A stretch of DNA of 64,000 nucleotides, taken from positions 310,001 to 374,000 of the forward strand of contig CALSMH010000001.1 of NCBI GenBank assembly GCA_943787405.1, written 5' to 3'. Under the pieces are notes generated by a model that did not search any database, was not told the origin of the DNA, and saw nothing but the letters and a program-made list of their open reading frames with translations. The stretch comes from an uncultured Nitrosomonadaceae bacterium. Lineage in GTDB: Bacteria > Pseudomonadota > Gammaproteobacteria > Burkholderiales > Nitrosomonadaceae. Of the stretch, positions 50,476 to 60,323 are shown one piece after another (position 1 is the first letter of the stretch; each line of letters opens with the position of its first letter). The translations under genes were made by a program, and so were the position numbers.

Positions 50476-52182
50476 TTATATCAAAATCATTTCAGAGAGA
50501 CCTTTTCCGCCAGGTATCATAGGAAATACATTTTCAGTTTGGTCGGTAATGAAGTCCATAAATACTAACTTATCTTTAAGTTTAAACGCTTCTTTTAGCG
50601 CATCCTCTATATCATTCGGGTTTTCTATTTTTATGCCTACATGGCCATAACTTTCTGCCAGTTTGACAAAATCTGGCAGAGCATCTACGTATGATTCGGC
50701 GTATCGATTGCCATGGAAAAATTCTTGCCACTGGCGCACCATACCCATATAACGGTTATTTAGATTAATGATTTTCAGTGGCAGATTATATTGCTTACAG
50801 GTGGATAGTTCCTGAATACACATTTGTATACTGGCTTCACCTGTGACGCAGGCTACCACATTTTTGGGGTTGGCAATTTGAACACCCATTGCTGACGGCA
50901 GACCAAACCCCATAGTTCCTAATCCACCAGAATTAATCCACCTTTTGGGCTTATCAAATTTATAGAATTGTGCAGCCCACATCTGATGCTGGCCTACATC
51001 AGATGTAATAAAAGCCTCGCCCTTTGTTACCTCGTAAAGTTTTTCAATTACCATTTGTGGCTTGATTATAGTACTTTTTCGGTCATATTTTAGGCAATCT
51101 CGTGCACGCCATTGATCAATTTGTGCCCACCATGACTTGAGTGCTTCTTGCTTAGGCTTTTCTTTGCTGGCCATTAATAACTTAATAAGTCCGTCAAGTA
51201 CATTTGAAACGCCGCCAATGATTGGTACATCGACACTTACGCGTTTGGAAATGGATGAGGGGTCTATATCAATATGTATAATTTTCCTATCTTTGTTAGA
51301 AAAATGTTTTGGGTTTCCAATTACACGGTCATCAAAACGTGCTCCAACAGCTATTAGCACGTCACAATTCTGCATGGCCATATTTGCTTCATAGGTACCG
51401 TGCATGCCAAGCATGCCTACAAACTGCTTGTCAGTTGCGGGGTATCCGCCAAGTCCCATTAATGTATTTGTACAGGGGAAATCTAGCATTTGTACAAAGC
51501 GTGTAAGCTGTGAGGTTGCATTACCCAATATTACACCGCCGCCAGTATAAACCATCGGTCGTTTTGAGCCCATGATTAAGCGGATCGCTTTTTTTAGCTG
51601 CTCTGGGTGATCCTTATTAATCGGGTCATAAGAGCGCATAGAAACACTAGCAGGATAGGAAAATTTAAATTTTTCGGCACTTATATCCTTAGGAATATCT
51701 ACTAGTACTGGTCCAGGGCGACCAGTTGAGCATATATAGAATGCTTTCTTGATGGTCGCAGCTAATTCTGTAATATCTTTTACTAGAAAGTTATGTTTAA
51801 CACAAGGACGCGTGATGCCCACAGTGTCAACTTCCTGAAACGCATCTAGCCCAATAGCATGAGTTGGCACCTGTCCACTAATAATGACCATTGGAATTGA
51901 ATCCATGTAGGCAGTAGCAATACCGGTAATCGCATTCGTTACGCCGGGCCCAGACGTCACTAAAGCGACCCCAGGTTTTTTGCTCGATCGGGCGTATCCA
52001 TCAGCCGCATGTATCGCAGCTTGCTCATGGCGTACTAAAATGTGTTTTACCTTATCCTGCTTAAACAACTCGTCGTATATGAACAGTACAGCACCGCCAG
52101 GATAGCCAAAGATATGTTTTACCCCTTCTTCCTGTAAACAGCGAATTGTAATTTCAGCACCAGTTAAATCTTCTGCGCTCAT
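50476..52182 (-). CDS. ilvB: Acetolactate synthase large subunit
   Basis: This TPP enzyme makes acetolactate and acetohydroxybutyrate. The 568-residue length is typical. It has VRHEQAAIHAADGYAR near 50-65 with the activating glutamate, GPGVTNAITGIATAYMDSIPMV (about 77-98), and the TPP/Mg motif GEASIQMCIQELSTCKQYNLP in the last third, which reads G-E-A where most members have G-D-G/A. The ACT partner ilvH follows after two bases. The GDG-to-GEA change is worth a check, since Mg2+ normally binds Asp there. Confidence 0.95.
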   Translation of the reverse strand: MSAEDLTGAEITIRCLQEEGVKHIFGYPGGAVLFIYDELFKQDKVKHILVRHEQAAIHAADGYARSSKKPGVALVTSGPGVTNAITGIATAYMDSIPMVIISGQVPTHAIGLDAFQEVDTVGITRPCVKHNFLVKDITELAATIKKAFYICSTGRPGPVLVDIPKDISAEKFKFSYPASVSMRSYDPINKDHPEQLKKAIRLIMGSKRPMVYTGGGVILGNATSQLTRFVQMLDFPCTNTLMGLGGYPATDKQFVGMLGMHGTYEANMAMQNCDVLIAVGARFDDRVIGNPKHFSNKDRKIIHIDIDPSSISKRVSVDVPIIGGVSNVLDGLIKLLMASKEKPKQEALKSWWAQIDQWRARDCLKYDRKSTIIKPQMVIEKLYEVTKGEAFITSDVGQHQMWAAQFYKFDKPKRWINSGGLGTMGFGLPSAMGVQIANPKNVVACVTGEASIQMCIQELSTCKQYNLPLKIINLNNRYMGMVRQWQEFFHGNRYAESYVDALPDFVKLAESYGHVGIKIENPNDIEDALKEAFKLKDKLVFMDFITDQTENVFPMIPGGKGLSEMILI

Positions 52183-52207
52183 TTTTTCTTATTTTCCTGC
52201 ATTGAGA

Positions 52208-52236
52208 ATCATAAATATAATAAATAGAACGATGAA
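52208..52236 (-). promoter_or_regulatory. Candidate promoter of the ilvBHC unit
   Basis: On the minus strand TTCATC (52231-52236) and TATGAT (52208-52213) are 17 bases apart, about 26 bases before the ilvB ATG. If used, the leader would be too short for a peptide attenuator. Confidence 0.4.
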
Positions 52237-52583
52237 CAGTAGCGGTTAGCTGACTTTTGGTCAACCCTTTGTTAGTTGTTAATTTATATGCTCCTTATGG
52301 TTTTTTCTTTCTTTGATATTTGTCATGATGGACGCCTTAAACTATCTTATATGTGCTTGTCGCTAGATCAGAATATTTTGTTTGTATTTATATGGCTTGC
52401 TAAAATAAGCGAGTGAAGTGTTTTAATTTATGCAAATCTAGTTACTTTATTATAAGAGTTTTAAACGTAGTTTGATGTTATTTATCTGGGATTAAACATT
52501 TACTGTAGACTTAACTGCGGAATAGATAATAGGCTTATTTATATTCTGAATATATATTAATGTTAAAAAAAATGGCACTTTAC

Positions 52584-52613
52584 TTGAGAATACCCCTTAA
52601 TAAAGAGTAAAAT
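52584..52613 (+). promoter_or_regulatory. Promoter of rpsO
   Basis: TTGAGA (52584-52589) and TAAAAT (52608-52613) are 18 bases apart and about 41 bases before the rpsO ATG. A CCCTTAATA / TATTAAGGG inverted repeat overlaps this promoter and the 5' end of the transcript (52595-52634). Confidence 0.6.
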
Positions 52614-52653
52614 AGCGCCTTTTCGTATTAAGGGTTTAAATTGGAGAGTATGC

Positions 52654-52923
52654 ATGCCTGTCACAACCGATAAAAAAGCACAGATAGTAGGCGATTATCA
52701 AAGGGCCGCTGGGGACACTGGCTCCCCGGAAGTACAGGTGGCATTATTGACCGCCCGTATAAACGATTTAACCGGTCATTTCAAAGCTCATGTTAAGGAT
52801 CATCACTCCCGTCGTGGTTTGTTACGTATGGTTAATCGTCGTCGAAAATTACTTGATTATCTGAAAAGCAGTAGCAACGATGCTTATCGTGTTCTGATCG
52901 AGCGCCTTGGTCTTCGTAAATAA
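52654..52923 (+). CDS. rpsO: 30S ribosomal protein S15
   Basis: S15 is a primary 16S rRNA binding protein of the small subunit platform. The 89-residue protein has [23 protein letters not shown] (21-43), DHHSRRGLL (about 49-57) and the final ERLGLRK. The ATG is preceded by GGAG. pnp follows on the same strand after about 135 bases, the conserved rpsO-pnp order. Confidence 0.98.
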   Translation: MPVTTDKKAQIVGDYQRAAGDTGSPEVQVALLTARINDLTGHFKAHVKDHHSRRGLLRMVNRRRKLLDYLKSSSNDAYRVLIERLGLRK

Positions 52924-53058
52924 ACTTTCCCTGCTAACTAGTCAAACAGGAATATTCTAATTATTTGTAGTCTTTTATTGGACGAGAATGTGAACATTCA
53001 TATCAACTAGTTGGATAAGGGCGCAAATAAAGATAATCTCATTAGAAAGGAAAGAAAA

Positions 53059-55158
53059 TTGAAACCGATCAAGAAAAGTATTAGTTACGGGCGTCATACA
53101 CTAACACTGGAAACTGGGGAGATTGCAAGACAAGCTCATGGGGCGGTAATCGTTTCTATGGATGACACAGTGGTAATGGTTACGGTTGTAGGTGCTAAGA
53201 ATGTCAGGCCTGGGCAGGATTTTTTCCCATTAACTGTGGATTATATGGAGCGTAGTTATGCTGCAGGCAGAATACCGGGTAGTTTTTTTAAGCGAGAGGG
53301 TCGCCCTTCTGAGAAAGAGATCCTTACTTCTCGTTTAATTGATCGTCCTGTTCGCCCACTATTTCCTGATAGTTTTTATAATGAGGTACAGATCGTTGCT
53401 ACAGTTTTATCTTCTGATAATGAAGTGGATGCAGATATTCCGGCAATGATTGGGGCTTCTGCAGCGTTAGTACTTTCGGGTATTCCCTTTGACGGCCCAA
53501 TTGCTGGCGCACGTGTTGGTTATATTAATGGGGAGTATGTGCTCAACCCAACGACAACTGAACTTATTGAAACAGAACTTAATCTGGTGGTGGCTGGGAC
53601 TGAACAAGCAGTACTGATGGTGGAGTCTGAAGCAAAAGAGTTATCTGAAAATGTGATGTTGGGCGCCGTTGAGTTTGGTCGCAATGAAATGAAACCAGTA
53701 ATTAATTTAATTAATGAATTAGCTGATGAAGCTGGAGTTACTGTATGGGATTGGGCGCCTGTAGAGCAGGATGCGAGTCTTACTGACAAGGTTGCACAGA
53801 TAGCAGAGACGGATTTATGTGCAGCATTTGATTTGAAGCAGAAACAAGCACGTACCGAGGCCGTTAATAAAGTCTGGGAAAAAGTTAGTACAGAGATGGC
53901 AGTTGATTCGGAAGGTGGCCCAGATAAACAGGCCGTCAAGAAAGTTTATTTTGATCTTGAATCGAAAATTGTGCGCACTAGAATTCTTAATGGCGAGCCA
54001 CGAATAGATGGACGTGATACTCGTACCGTACGGCCAATATCTATTCGTAATAGTGTATTGCCACGTACTCACGGATCCGCTCTATTTACGCGCGGAGAAA
54101 CTCAGGCGCTGGTAGTAGCAACTCTTGGCACAGGGCGTGATGAACAGAGAATTGATTCTCTGCAGGGAGATTACACTGATCGTTTTATGTTGCATTATAA
54201 CTTCCCGCCCTCTTCAGTTGGAGAGACTGGTAGGGTAGGCACCCCAAAGCGCCGTGAGATTGGTCATGGTCGGCTTGCCAAACGTGCGCTTATTGGAGTT
54301 TTACCTTCTGCTGAAGAATTTGGTTATTCGTTGAGAGTTGTATCCGAAATTACTGAGTCTAATGGCTCTAGCTCTATGGCTTCTGTTTGTGGCGGGTGCA
54401 TTGCATTAATGGATGCGGGCGTGCCACTTAAGAATCATGTGGCCGGCATTGCAATGGGCTTGATTAAGGAAGGCAATCGTATCGCTGTACTAACAGATAT
54501 TCTTGGCGATGAAGATCACTTAGGTGATATGGATTTTAAGGTAGCGGGTACGGAAGATGGCATTACAGCACTACAAATGGATATCAAGATTCAGGGTGTT
54601 GATAAGGAAATCATGCAGGCTGCGTTGGATCAGGCTAAAGAAGGACGCTTGCATATCTTAGGAATTATGAAGCAGGCGCAGCCCTCAACTCGTGAAGAAA
54701 TTTCTCAACATGCCCCGCGTATCATTAAACTTAAAATTAATCCTGAAAAAATACGTGATGTAATTGGTAAAGGTGGTGCAGTGATTCGTGCATTAACTGA
54801 AGAAACTGGTACGACTATAGATATCTCAGATGAAGGTGTTGTCATGATAGCTTGCATCAGTTCTGAAGGGGGGGAATTAGCTAGAAAACGTATAGAAGAC
54901 ATTACTGCTGATGTAGAAGTAGGTAGAATTTATGATGGAACTGTTCTAAAGCTTTTAGATTTTGGTGCGATTGTAAGTGTCTTGCCCGGAAAGGATGGGT
55001 TGTTGCATATCTCACAGATTGCTAATGAACGTGTTAACAGTGTGGCTGATCATCTGAAAGAAGGCCAACTTGTACGTGTCAAAGTATTAGAAGCTGATGA
55101 CAAGGGACGACTACGCCTTAGTATGAAAGCAGTTACGGAAGAAGATAAAGACAGTTGA
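53059..55158 (+). CDS. pnp: Polyribonucleotide nucleotidyltransferase (PNPase)
   Basis: PNPase degrades RNA from the 3' end by phosphorolysis. I use the TTG at 53059, giving 699 residues starting [11 protein letters not shown]. It is preceded by AAAGGAAAG at a good distance, whereas the frame can be opened further upstream at a TTG at 53011 with no such site. The two RNase PH-like domains, a KH domain (residues about 555-615, [17 protein letters not shown]) and an S1 domain near the end ([20 protein letters not shown]) are present. Both domain order and length are normal. It follows rpsO. Confidence 0.97.
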   Translation: MKPIKKSISYGRHTLTLETGEIARQAHGAVIVSMDDTVVMVTVVGAKNVRPGQDFFPLTVDYMERSYAAGRIPGSFFKREGRPSEKEILTSRLIDRPVRPLFPDSFYNEVQIVATVLSSDNEVDADIPAMIGASAALVLSGIPFDGPIAGARVGYINGEYVLNPTTTELIETELNLVVAGTEQAVLMVESEAKELSENVMLGAVEFGRNEMKPVINLINELADEAGVTVWDWAPVEQDASLTDKVAQIAETDLCAAFDLKQKQARTEAVNKVWEKVSTEMAVDSEGGPDKQAVKKVYFDLESKIVRTRILNGEPRIDGRDTRTVRPISIRNSVLPRTHGSALFTRGETQALVVATLGTGRDEQRIDSLQGDYTDRFMLHYNFPPSSVGETGRVGTPKRREIGHGRLAKRALIGVLPSAEEFGYSLRVVSEITESNGSSSMASVCGGCIALMDAGVPLKNHVAGIAMGLIKEGNRIAVLTDILGDEDHLGDMDFKVAGTEDGITALQMDIKIQGVDKEIMQAALDQAKEGRLHILGIMKQAQPSTREEISQHAPRIIKLKINPEKIRDVIGKGGAVIRALTEETGTTIDISDEGVVMIACISSEGGELARKRIEDITADVEVGRIYDGTVLKLLDFGAIVSVLPGKDGLLHISQIANERVNSVADHLKEGQLVRVKVLEADDKGRLRLSMKAVTEEDKDS

Positions 55159-55212
55159 GTTTAAATAATAATAGATTATAAAGAATTAGTTTAAGTTGCA
55201 GTATTTAGTTTT

Positions 55213-55635
55213 TTATTTGGCTAGTTGTCTTTCTCTTATCTCGTCTAGTGTTTTGCAGTCTATACAAAGAGTAGCTGTTGGGCGAGCTTCAAGACGTTTC
55301 AACCCAATTTCGATACCACAGGTATCGCAATAACCATAATCATCAGAATCAATTTTCACAATAGTCTCGTTAATTTTCTTAATAAGCTTACGTTCGCGGT
55401 CTCGGTTGCGAAGTTCTAATGCCATATCAGATTCTTGGCTTGCTCGGTCATTAGGATCTGCAAAGACTGTAGCTTCATCTTGCATGGTATGAACTGTACG
55501 ATCTATATCCTGTCCTAACTCAAGTTTAATATCTTCAAGTATTTTACGAAAATGTGCTAATTGCTTATTATTCATGTAGCTTTCTCCCTTTTTCATTTTA
55601 TAGGGAGTAGTTGGTTTAGGTTGTTGTTGCGGCAT
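55213..55635 (-). CDS. dksA: RNA polymerase-binding transcription factor DksA
   Basis: DksA works with ppGpp to adjust transcription from rRNA, tRNA and other promoters. The 140-residue protein has a coiled-coil region with the acidic loop containing [14 protein letters not shown], and a C-terminal zinc finger with CDTC (about residues 107-110) and CIDC. The start could be the first Met or Met14 or Met21 (MNNKQLAHF), since the first 20 residues (QQQPKPTTP) are unusual for the family. It is convergent with pnp. Confidence 0.95.
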   Translation of the reverse strand: MPQQQPKPTTPYKMKKGESYMNNKQLAHFRKILEDIKLELGQDIDRTVHTMQDEATVFADPNDRASQESDMALELRNRDRERKLIKKINETIVKIDSDDYGYCDTCGIEIGLKRLEARPTATLCIDCKTLDEIRERQLAK

Positions 55636-55949
55636 TTCTTAGCATTCCTTTTCTTGTCTGATTTCAATCGAAGACGCTTTAATATCAGAAATCGCAGTAT
55701 ACAGCAAGTTGTTTTGAAATTTTTTAAGTGATCTGTACAAAATTAAGTCTAAGATAAATGTAAGAAAAAATCCGTAAAGGTTTTTGATTAAGAGATAATT
55801 TTGAATAAAGATTTCTAAATCTAGTTATGTAATTAATTTAGGTGGAAGTGGTTTCTGCTCATAGCTAATTCTCATGCTCAAAAAAACTTAATAAATTAAA
55901 TAGAAAAATTGACCTTTCATTGGTGGAAAGGTATAGTAACGGCCTTCCC
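55636..55949. other. 314-base region upstream of dksA and the tRNA cluster
   Basis: AT-rich DNA between dksA (minus strand) and tRNA-Pro. Apart from the tRNA promoter at its right end I see no gene, repeat or strong hairpin. Confidence 0.6.
55909..55937 (+). promoter_or_regulatory. Promoter of the tRNA-Pro/Arg/His cluster
   Basis: TTGACC (55909-55914) and TATAGT (55932-55937) have the ideal 17-base spacing and lie 12 bases before tRNA-Pro. The bases after the -10 are G/C-rich (ACGGCC), typical of stringently controlled stable RNA promoters that DksA and ppGpp affect. Confidence 0.8.
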
Positions 55950-56026
55950 CGGGGTGTAGCGTAGCCTGGTAGCGCGCCTGGTTTGGGACCAGGATGTCGG
56001 GAGTTCGAATCTCTCCACCCCGACCA
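55950..56026 (+). tRNA. tRNA-Pro (TGG)
   Basis: The 77-base gene starts CGGGGTG and ends with encoded CCA. The anticodon stem CCTGG/CCAGG holds the loop TTTGGGA, giving TGG. The T-loop has TTCGAAT. Confidence 0.97.
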
Positions 56027-56064
56027 ATTTCACCCAATTAAATTGGGCATACCCGGTTTGAGTA

Positions 56065-56141
56065 GTGCCCGTAGCTCAACCGGATAGAGCACCAGCCTTC
56101 TAAGCTGGGGGTTACAGGTTCGATTCCTGTCGGGCACACCA
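56065..56141 (+). tRNA. tRNA-Arg (TCT)
   Basis: The 77-base gene starts GTGCCCG and ends with encoded CCA. The anticodon stem CCAGC/GCTGG holds the loop CTTCTAA, giving TCT. It is the second gene of the Pro-Arg-His run. Confidence 0.97.
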
Positions 56142-56203
56142 AATAGTTTCTGAAACCGTTTATTTTTGGTTTCAAAGGCTGAGTTTTTTTAGTTTCTCAG
56201 ATG

Positions 56204-56279
56204 GTGGCTGTAGCTCAGCTGGTAGAGTCCCGGATTGTGATTCCGGTTGTCGTGGGTTCGAGCCCCATCAGCCACCCCA
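56204..56279 (+). tRNA. tRNA-His (GTG)
   Basis: The 76-base gene starts GTGGCTG and ends with encoded CCA. The stem CCGGA/TCCGG holds the loop TTGTGAT, giving GTG. A G at 56203 and C at 56276 fit the extra G-1:C73 pair of histidine tRNAs. Confidence 0.97.
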
Positions 56280-56393
56280 TTTATATTATTCCTAAATATT
56301 TATATCTTTGTGATTCGGAATTTGGTTTTCTTAGGCCTAAATTCACGGCTTATGTATTCCTATTATGTATTCCTAGTGTGCAGCTGTAGATTG

Positions 56394-57101
56394 TTAGGTG
56401 GGATTTCCTAATTCAATTCCGGCGTGTAATGCCACTGTTGTCAGAGTGGCACGAGCAGTGCGTACATCTCTCCCAAGGCGTAGTAATGTACTCAAAGTCA
56501 CAGATCGCTGTAGCAGTAAAGATATTATTTGACTTAGATTAGCGCTACCATCAGGGTTTACTGCATCTAGTAGGGCTAGTGGTGGTGAAAATTCAATAGG
56601 GTCTGAAATTACACGTATCGCAAGGAACGGAATATCTGAATCTTCAGCTACTTCAGCTATTGAACCGCTTTCTAAATCTACCGCAGAAGCTCCGGTAATT
56701 TTTGCAAAATCACATTTTTCATTTAATGAAGTAAGAACTTTTTTACTTGTTGCTAATTTGCCACCAATGACGCGTAAATTAGAAGGTAGGCACTTTTGTA
56801 CCCGATCTCTCCAGGCTAAGGATACAGGTAACAAGCGTTCATTATAAATTGACTGAGGAAGGACCAAGTCGCCCGGGTGCAACTTAGAGTCTAGTGCCCC
56901 CGAAACTCCGAAACTGATCAGAGAGGTTGCACCTTCTTCCTGTAATTTTATTGCTGCTTTTCTTGCTGAATTTCCACCCATACCACACAGACATATCTTT
57001 GAATTATTTCCTAGATTTATTATCTCCCCGATAGGTAAGTGGCGATTAGTTAGGCAGCGGGCCTCAATTCGCATGGCAACGACAATGCCTACAATATTCA
57101 C
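56394..57101 (-). CDS. hpnG: Hopanoid biosynthesis phosphorylase/nucleosidase HpnG
   Basis: The 235-residue protein is a nucleosidase/phosphorylase-fold enzyme: SFGVSGALDSKLHPGDLVLP near 62-81, VDLESGSIAEVAEDSDIPFLAIRVISDP near 142-169. The match to purine nucleosidases plus the position directly after shc identifies HpnG, which removes adenine from adenosylhopane on the way to extended hopanoids. It overlaps shc by four bases. Convergent with the tRNA-His gene. Confidence 0.87.
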   Translation of the reverse strand: MNIVGIVVAMRIEARCLTNRHLPIGEIINLGNNSKICLCGMGGNSARKAAIKLQEEGATSLISFGVSGALDSKLHPGDLVLPQSIYNERLLPVSLAWRDRVQKCLPSNLRVIGGKLATSKKVLTSLNEKCDFAKITGASAVDLESGSIAEVAEDSDIPFLAIRVISDPIEFSPPLALLDAVNPDGSANLSQIISLLLQRSVTLSTLLRLGRDVRTARATLTTVALHAGIELGNPT

Positions 57102-59083
57102 CTAATATCCTTCTGGGTAAATGCCTTATATCTTGCTAGAGCCCACAATGGGAAATATTTTGAATATCCGTGATATTTTAAATAAAAAACTCTCGGAAAT
57201 CCCGGTGCTGTGAACCATGGATCAGCCCATAACCCATTATTATCCTGCCGACTTAGAAGATATTTAATTCCTTTGCTAACTTCTTCGCTATGTGTTTCTC
57301 CTGCTGCCATTAGTCCAAGTAAAGCCCAGGCAGTCTGAAATGAAGTACTTGTTCTAAAGAGCCCTGCTAGTTTTGGTGCAAAGTAGGTATCATTGTTCTC
57401 ACCCCACCCACCATCTTCTCTCTGAACTGATTTTAGCCACTTTACAGCACGAGTAATAGACTCATGGGAAGTATCTATTTTTGCTAGTCTCATGGCCTCT
57501 AGTACTGACCAGGTTCCATAAATATAATTACTCCCCCATCGGCCAAACCAGGCACCACTCGGTTCTTGCTCATTGAATAAATACGATAATCCCTGCTCCA
57601 TTGAATCTTGTTGCTCAGGGTTTCCATATAAAGCTAGGAAACCAGTACAACGGGCACTTACGTCACTAGTGGGCGGATCAAGTAAAGCGCCATGATCAGA
57701 GAATGGAATTTCGTTAAGATAATAATAAATATTATCGACATCAAAAGCAGCAAAGCCCCCATTCTTAGATTGCATACCACTAAGCCAGCTGGCAGCTCTT
57801 GATAAACTTTTATGATAAATATGAGGGTCTGCCTGGTGCATTGCCCAGGCTATCGCTGCTGTATCGTCAAGATCGGGGTAATGTGGGTTTGCGTATTGAA
57901 AAGCCCAGCCACCACCAGCCAGTTTTATATTTTCTTCCCGCCAGTCAGCAGGAGCATCTAGTATTTGGAGAGGGACTAGCCAATCTAGGGCCCTGCGGAC
58001 ATGTTTTTGATCTGCACTAGTATCTTCCTGTAATGCCAAGCTTGCTAAGACAGTATCCCACACAGGAGATGTGCATGGTTGGCACCAGGCTTGTTCATCG
58101 TCAATAACCAATAACCCTAATAAAGCTTTGCGACACTGTTCTCGGTACGGATGCTCATAAGGATAGCCTAGTAGTGAGAGAGCCTCATTTGCATTTACCA
58201 TTGCGGGAAAAATTGCTCCTAGACCGCATTCGCCATTAAGTCGTTCTATTATCCAGCGCTCTGCTCGGCGTAGAGCAATTCGACGTAATACATTTGGAAT
58301 AAATGGCTCAAATAGTGAAGCAGTACGTTCAATAAATAAGAATAATCGGTTTAGAGGGGTACGTACTGGGAAATAATCACGTTCTTTATCTGGATCTATG
58401 GTGAAAAGCTCACGAACATTAATTTTATGTGGATTAGCAGCTTTTGCTCTTAGGCTGCATAAGATTGTCAGCGGCACGGTCACTGTACGTGACCAATAAG
58501 CAACTTTACTCAGATGAAATGGGAACCACTTCGGCAGTAGAATAATCTCTACTGGCATAAAAGGAACGCCACGCCAGGGGAGTTGGCCGTACATCGCAAG
58601 TAAAATCCTGGTAAAAACATTTGCTTGTGATGCGCCACCATGTGACAGAATGGCTGTACGAGCAGCTACCATATGTGGAGCCTCTGGGGAGTCACCAACT
58701 AACTTTAATGCATAGTAAGCTTTGACAGTACAACTCAAATCAAAGTGACCGCCATAGTATAGGGGCCAGCCACCATGCTCTGTATCCTGCTTTGTCCTGA
58801 TAAACCGAGCTAATTTTATTTCAAGGTCTGTATCTATATCATCCATGAAATGCATCATCAACACGTATTCGGCTGGAATAGTACAATCTGCCTCGAGTGG
58901 AAAGCACCAGTGGCCATCTTCTTTTTGTAAGGCTAGTAGAGCTTTACGTGCTGATGCAAGGGCATCAACTAGTTTTTTCTTGTCAAGATCTGATTGCTGC
59001 TGGTAATCAGAGGTGGTTATATCAGACGTAAAACTAGTATCTTCCTGGCTCAGATTAGTAAGAGCGTTATCTGTTTCTTTCAT
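57098..59083 (-). CDS. shc: Squalene-hopene cyclase
   Basis: Shc cyclises squalene to hopene, the first step to hopanoid lipids that stiffen bacterial membranes. The 661-residue protein has the catalytic aspartate motif DLDDTAAIAWAM (near residue 407-418) and several QW repeats, such as QKEDGHWCFPLEAD (about 54-67) and SVQREDGGWGENNDTYF (about 552-568). Length and motifs are complete. It heads the shc-hpnG pair and follows mlaA by 153 bases. Confidence 0.96.
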   Translation of the reverse strand: MKETDNALTNLSQEDTSFTSDITTSDYQQQSDLDKKKLVDALASARKALLALQKEDGHWCFPLEADCTIPAEYVLMMHFMDDIDTDLEIKLARFIRTKQDTEHGGWPLYYGGHFDLSCTVKAYYALKLVGDSPEAPHMVAARTAILSHGGASQANVFTRILLAMYGQLPWRGVPFMPVEIILLPKWFPFHLSKVAYWSRTVTVPLTILCSLRAKAANPHKINVRELFTIDPDKERDYFPVRTPLNRLFLFIERTASLFEPFIPNVLRRIALRRAERWIIERLNGECGLGAIFPAMVNANEALSLLGYPYEHPYREQCRKALLGLLVIDDEQAWCQPCTSPVWDTVLASLALQEDTSADQKHVRRALDWLVPLQILDAPADWREENIKLAGGGWAFQYANPHYPDLDDTAAIAWAMHQADPHIYHKSLSRAASWLSGMQSKNGGFAAFDVDNIYYYLNEIPFSDHGALLDPPTSDVSARCTGFLALYGNPEQQDSMEQGLSYLFNEQEPSGAWFGRWGSNYIYGTWSVLEAMRLAKIDTSHESITRAVKWLKSVQREDGGWGENNDTYFAPKLAGLFRTSTSFQTAWALLGLMAAGETHSEEVSKGIKYLLSRQDNNGLWADPWFTAPGFPRVFYLKYHGYSKYFPLWALARYKAFTQKDIR

Positions 59084-59236
59084 TAAATTTCCTTCTGGTA
59101 TATCAGGCTGAGTCGATTTATTGTTGTAAACAATAGGCTGACAATGTTTCTATTATGGCTGTCAGATTATACTGTCTGATGCGATTTCTTTTTTGTATAA
59201 GAAGGAATTTTGTCAGGCTTATTGCGCATAAAAATA

Positions 59237-60184
59237 CTATGAAGATTTCTTAGGGCAGGGTTCCTTGAAATATCTATCTGATGTATCTTGAGAGTCGTCA
59301 TCATGGTCTAGAAAGTCTTCATCAGGAAAGAGATTATCATAAGATTCAGTTGGTGGCTTGCCATCGAATACAAGGTTTTCTCGATATTGCCAATATGCTT
59401 CACGAGTGAATATATAGCGGTCTAATGCAGCCTGATCACGAATACGCATCTGTTCTGTATGCTGCGCACGTTTATCAACTGCAGCTAGAAGACCTAAAGG
59501 AACAGTTACTGGGGCACCAACAAAAAACCCCGCATAAAATAACATATTTGATGCTATGGTGACAGGAAGGCCAATTAGATCACGGTTACTGCTTGGTCCC
59601 AGAATAGGTATGTACATATAAGACGTATTGTCAACACCCCAAACCCCTAATGTCTGCCCAAAATCTTCATCGTGTTTTTCTAAACCCACAGAGCTTGCTG
59701 GGTCAAATATCCCGCCTAAGCCTACTGTAGTATTTACAATAAAGCGTAAACCATCTTCTACTCCTTGCTTTACTTTACCTTGTAATAAGCCATTTAATAC
59801 TACATTTGGGTATGCAAGGTTAGAGTAAAAGTTTCCGACTGATTTTCGCACCGAATTTGGGACATGTTCTATATATGTGTCAGCAACTGGCTCGAAAATA
59901 CCCCGGTCAATATCTTCGGTTACGTCATAAAAACGGCGATTAATATCTTCATAAGGATCCCCTTTTAAACAGGGATCTTCAGCAGCAGATGCAATTTCTT
60001 TATCAGCAGATGCAATTTCTTTATCAGCAGATGCAATTTCTTGATTATTTGCATCAAATTTTTTCCCGGAGTAAGAGTATCCTGTACTCTTATCAACTCT
60101 GGGTTCAGATAAAACTGTGGCGCAGCCTGTAGCTAATCCAGTAAATAATATCAGCAAAATAGCATTTAAATAGCTTGGTTTCAT
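59237..60184 (-). CDS. mlaA: MlaA/VacJ-family outer-membrane lipoprotein
   Basis: The 315-residue lipoprotein has a signal peptide ending in the lipobox LATGC, with Cys21 as the lipidated residue. The MlaA core begins with DPYEDINRRFYDVTEDIDRGIFEPVADTY and contains the FYSNLAYPNVVLNGLLQG segment. MlaA removes misplaced phospholipids from the outer leaflet of the outer membrane. Between the lipobox and the core lies an EIASADK repeat (residues 49-68) not found in typical members. It sits between shc and hpnN, so here it may serve hopanoid or phospholipid transport. Confidence 0.9.
   Translation of the reverse strand: MKPSYLNAILLILFTGLATGCATVLSEPRVDKSTGYSYSGKKFDANNQEIASADKEIASADKEIASAAEDPCLKGDPYEDINRRFYDVTEDIDRGIFEPVADTYIEHVPNSVRKSVGNFYSNLAYPNVVLNGLLQGKVKQGVEDGLRFIVNTTVGLGGIFDPASSVGLEKHDEDFGQTLGVWGVDNTSYMYIPILGPSSNRDLIGLPVTIASNMLFYAGFFVGAPVTVPLGLLAAVDKRAQHTEQMRIRDQAALDRYIFTREAYWQYRENLVFDGKPPTESYDNLFPDEDFLDHDDDSQDTSDRYFKEPCPKKSS
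59985..60047. repeat. mlaA: Three tandem 21-base repeats in mlaA
   Basis: The unit GCAGATGCAATTTCTTTATC-A occurs at 59985-60005 and 60006-60026, with a third, slightly altered copy at 60027-60047. It encodes the EIASADK linker repeat in frame, so copy number changes would lengthen the linker by seven residues without breaking the gene. Confidence 0.95.
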
Positions 60185-60323
60185 ACCTATTTTTAGCCTT
60201 TTCTATATTCTCGTTATAGTAATTCGTTTCGAGTGGTTCTGTACAGCAAAAAGAGCTGCTTTTAACCATGATATTCATCAAAGGTTCTGTTGTAAGGGTA
60301 CGCGGGTGGGTATAAGGCTATTT

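Larger units (their letters stand above)
52183..52653. other. 471-base divergent intergenic region, ilvB to rpsO
   Basis: The region holds the candidate ilvB promoter, a bulged GGTT-GAC/GTC-AACC hairpin (52244-52266) and the rpsO promoter. No leader peptide with branched-chain codon runs, T-box or coding frame of note was found. It is AT-rich throughout. Confidence 0.6.

Noticed and set aside
52858..53058. pnp start at the TTG at 53011
   Set aside because: The TTG at 53059 is preceded by AAAGGAAAG and gives a conserved [11 protein letters not shown] start; the upstream extension has no such site.
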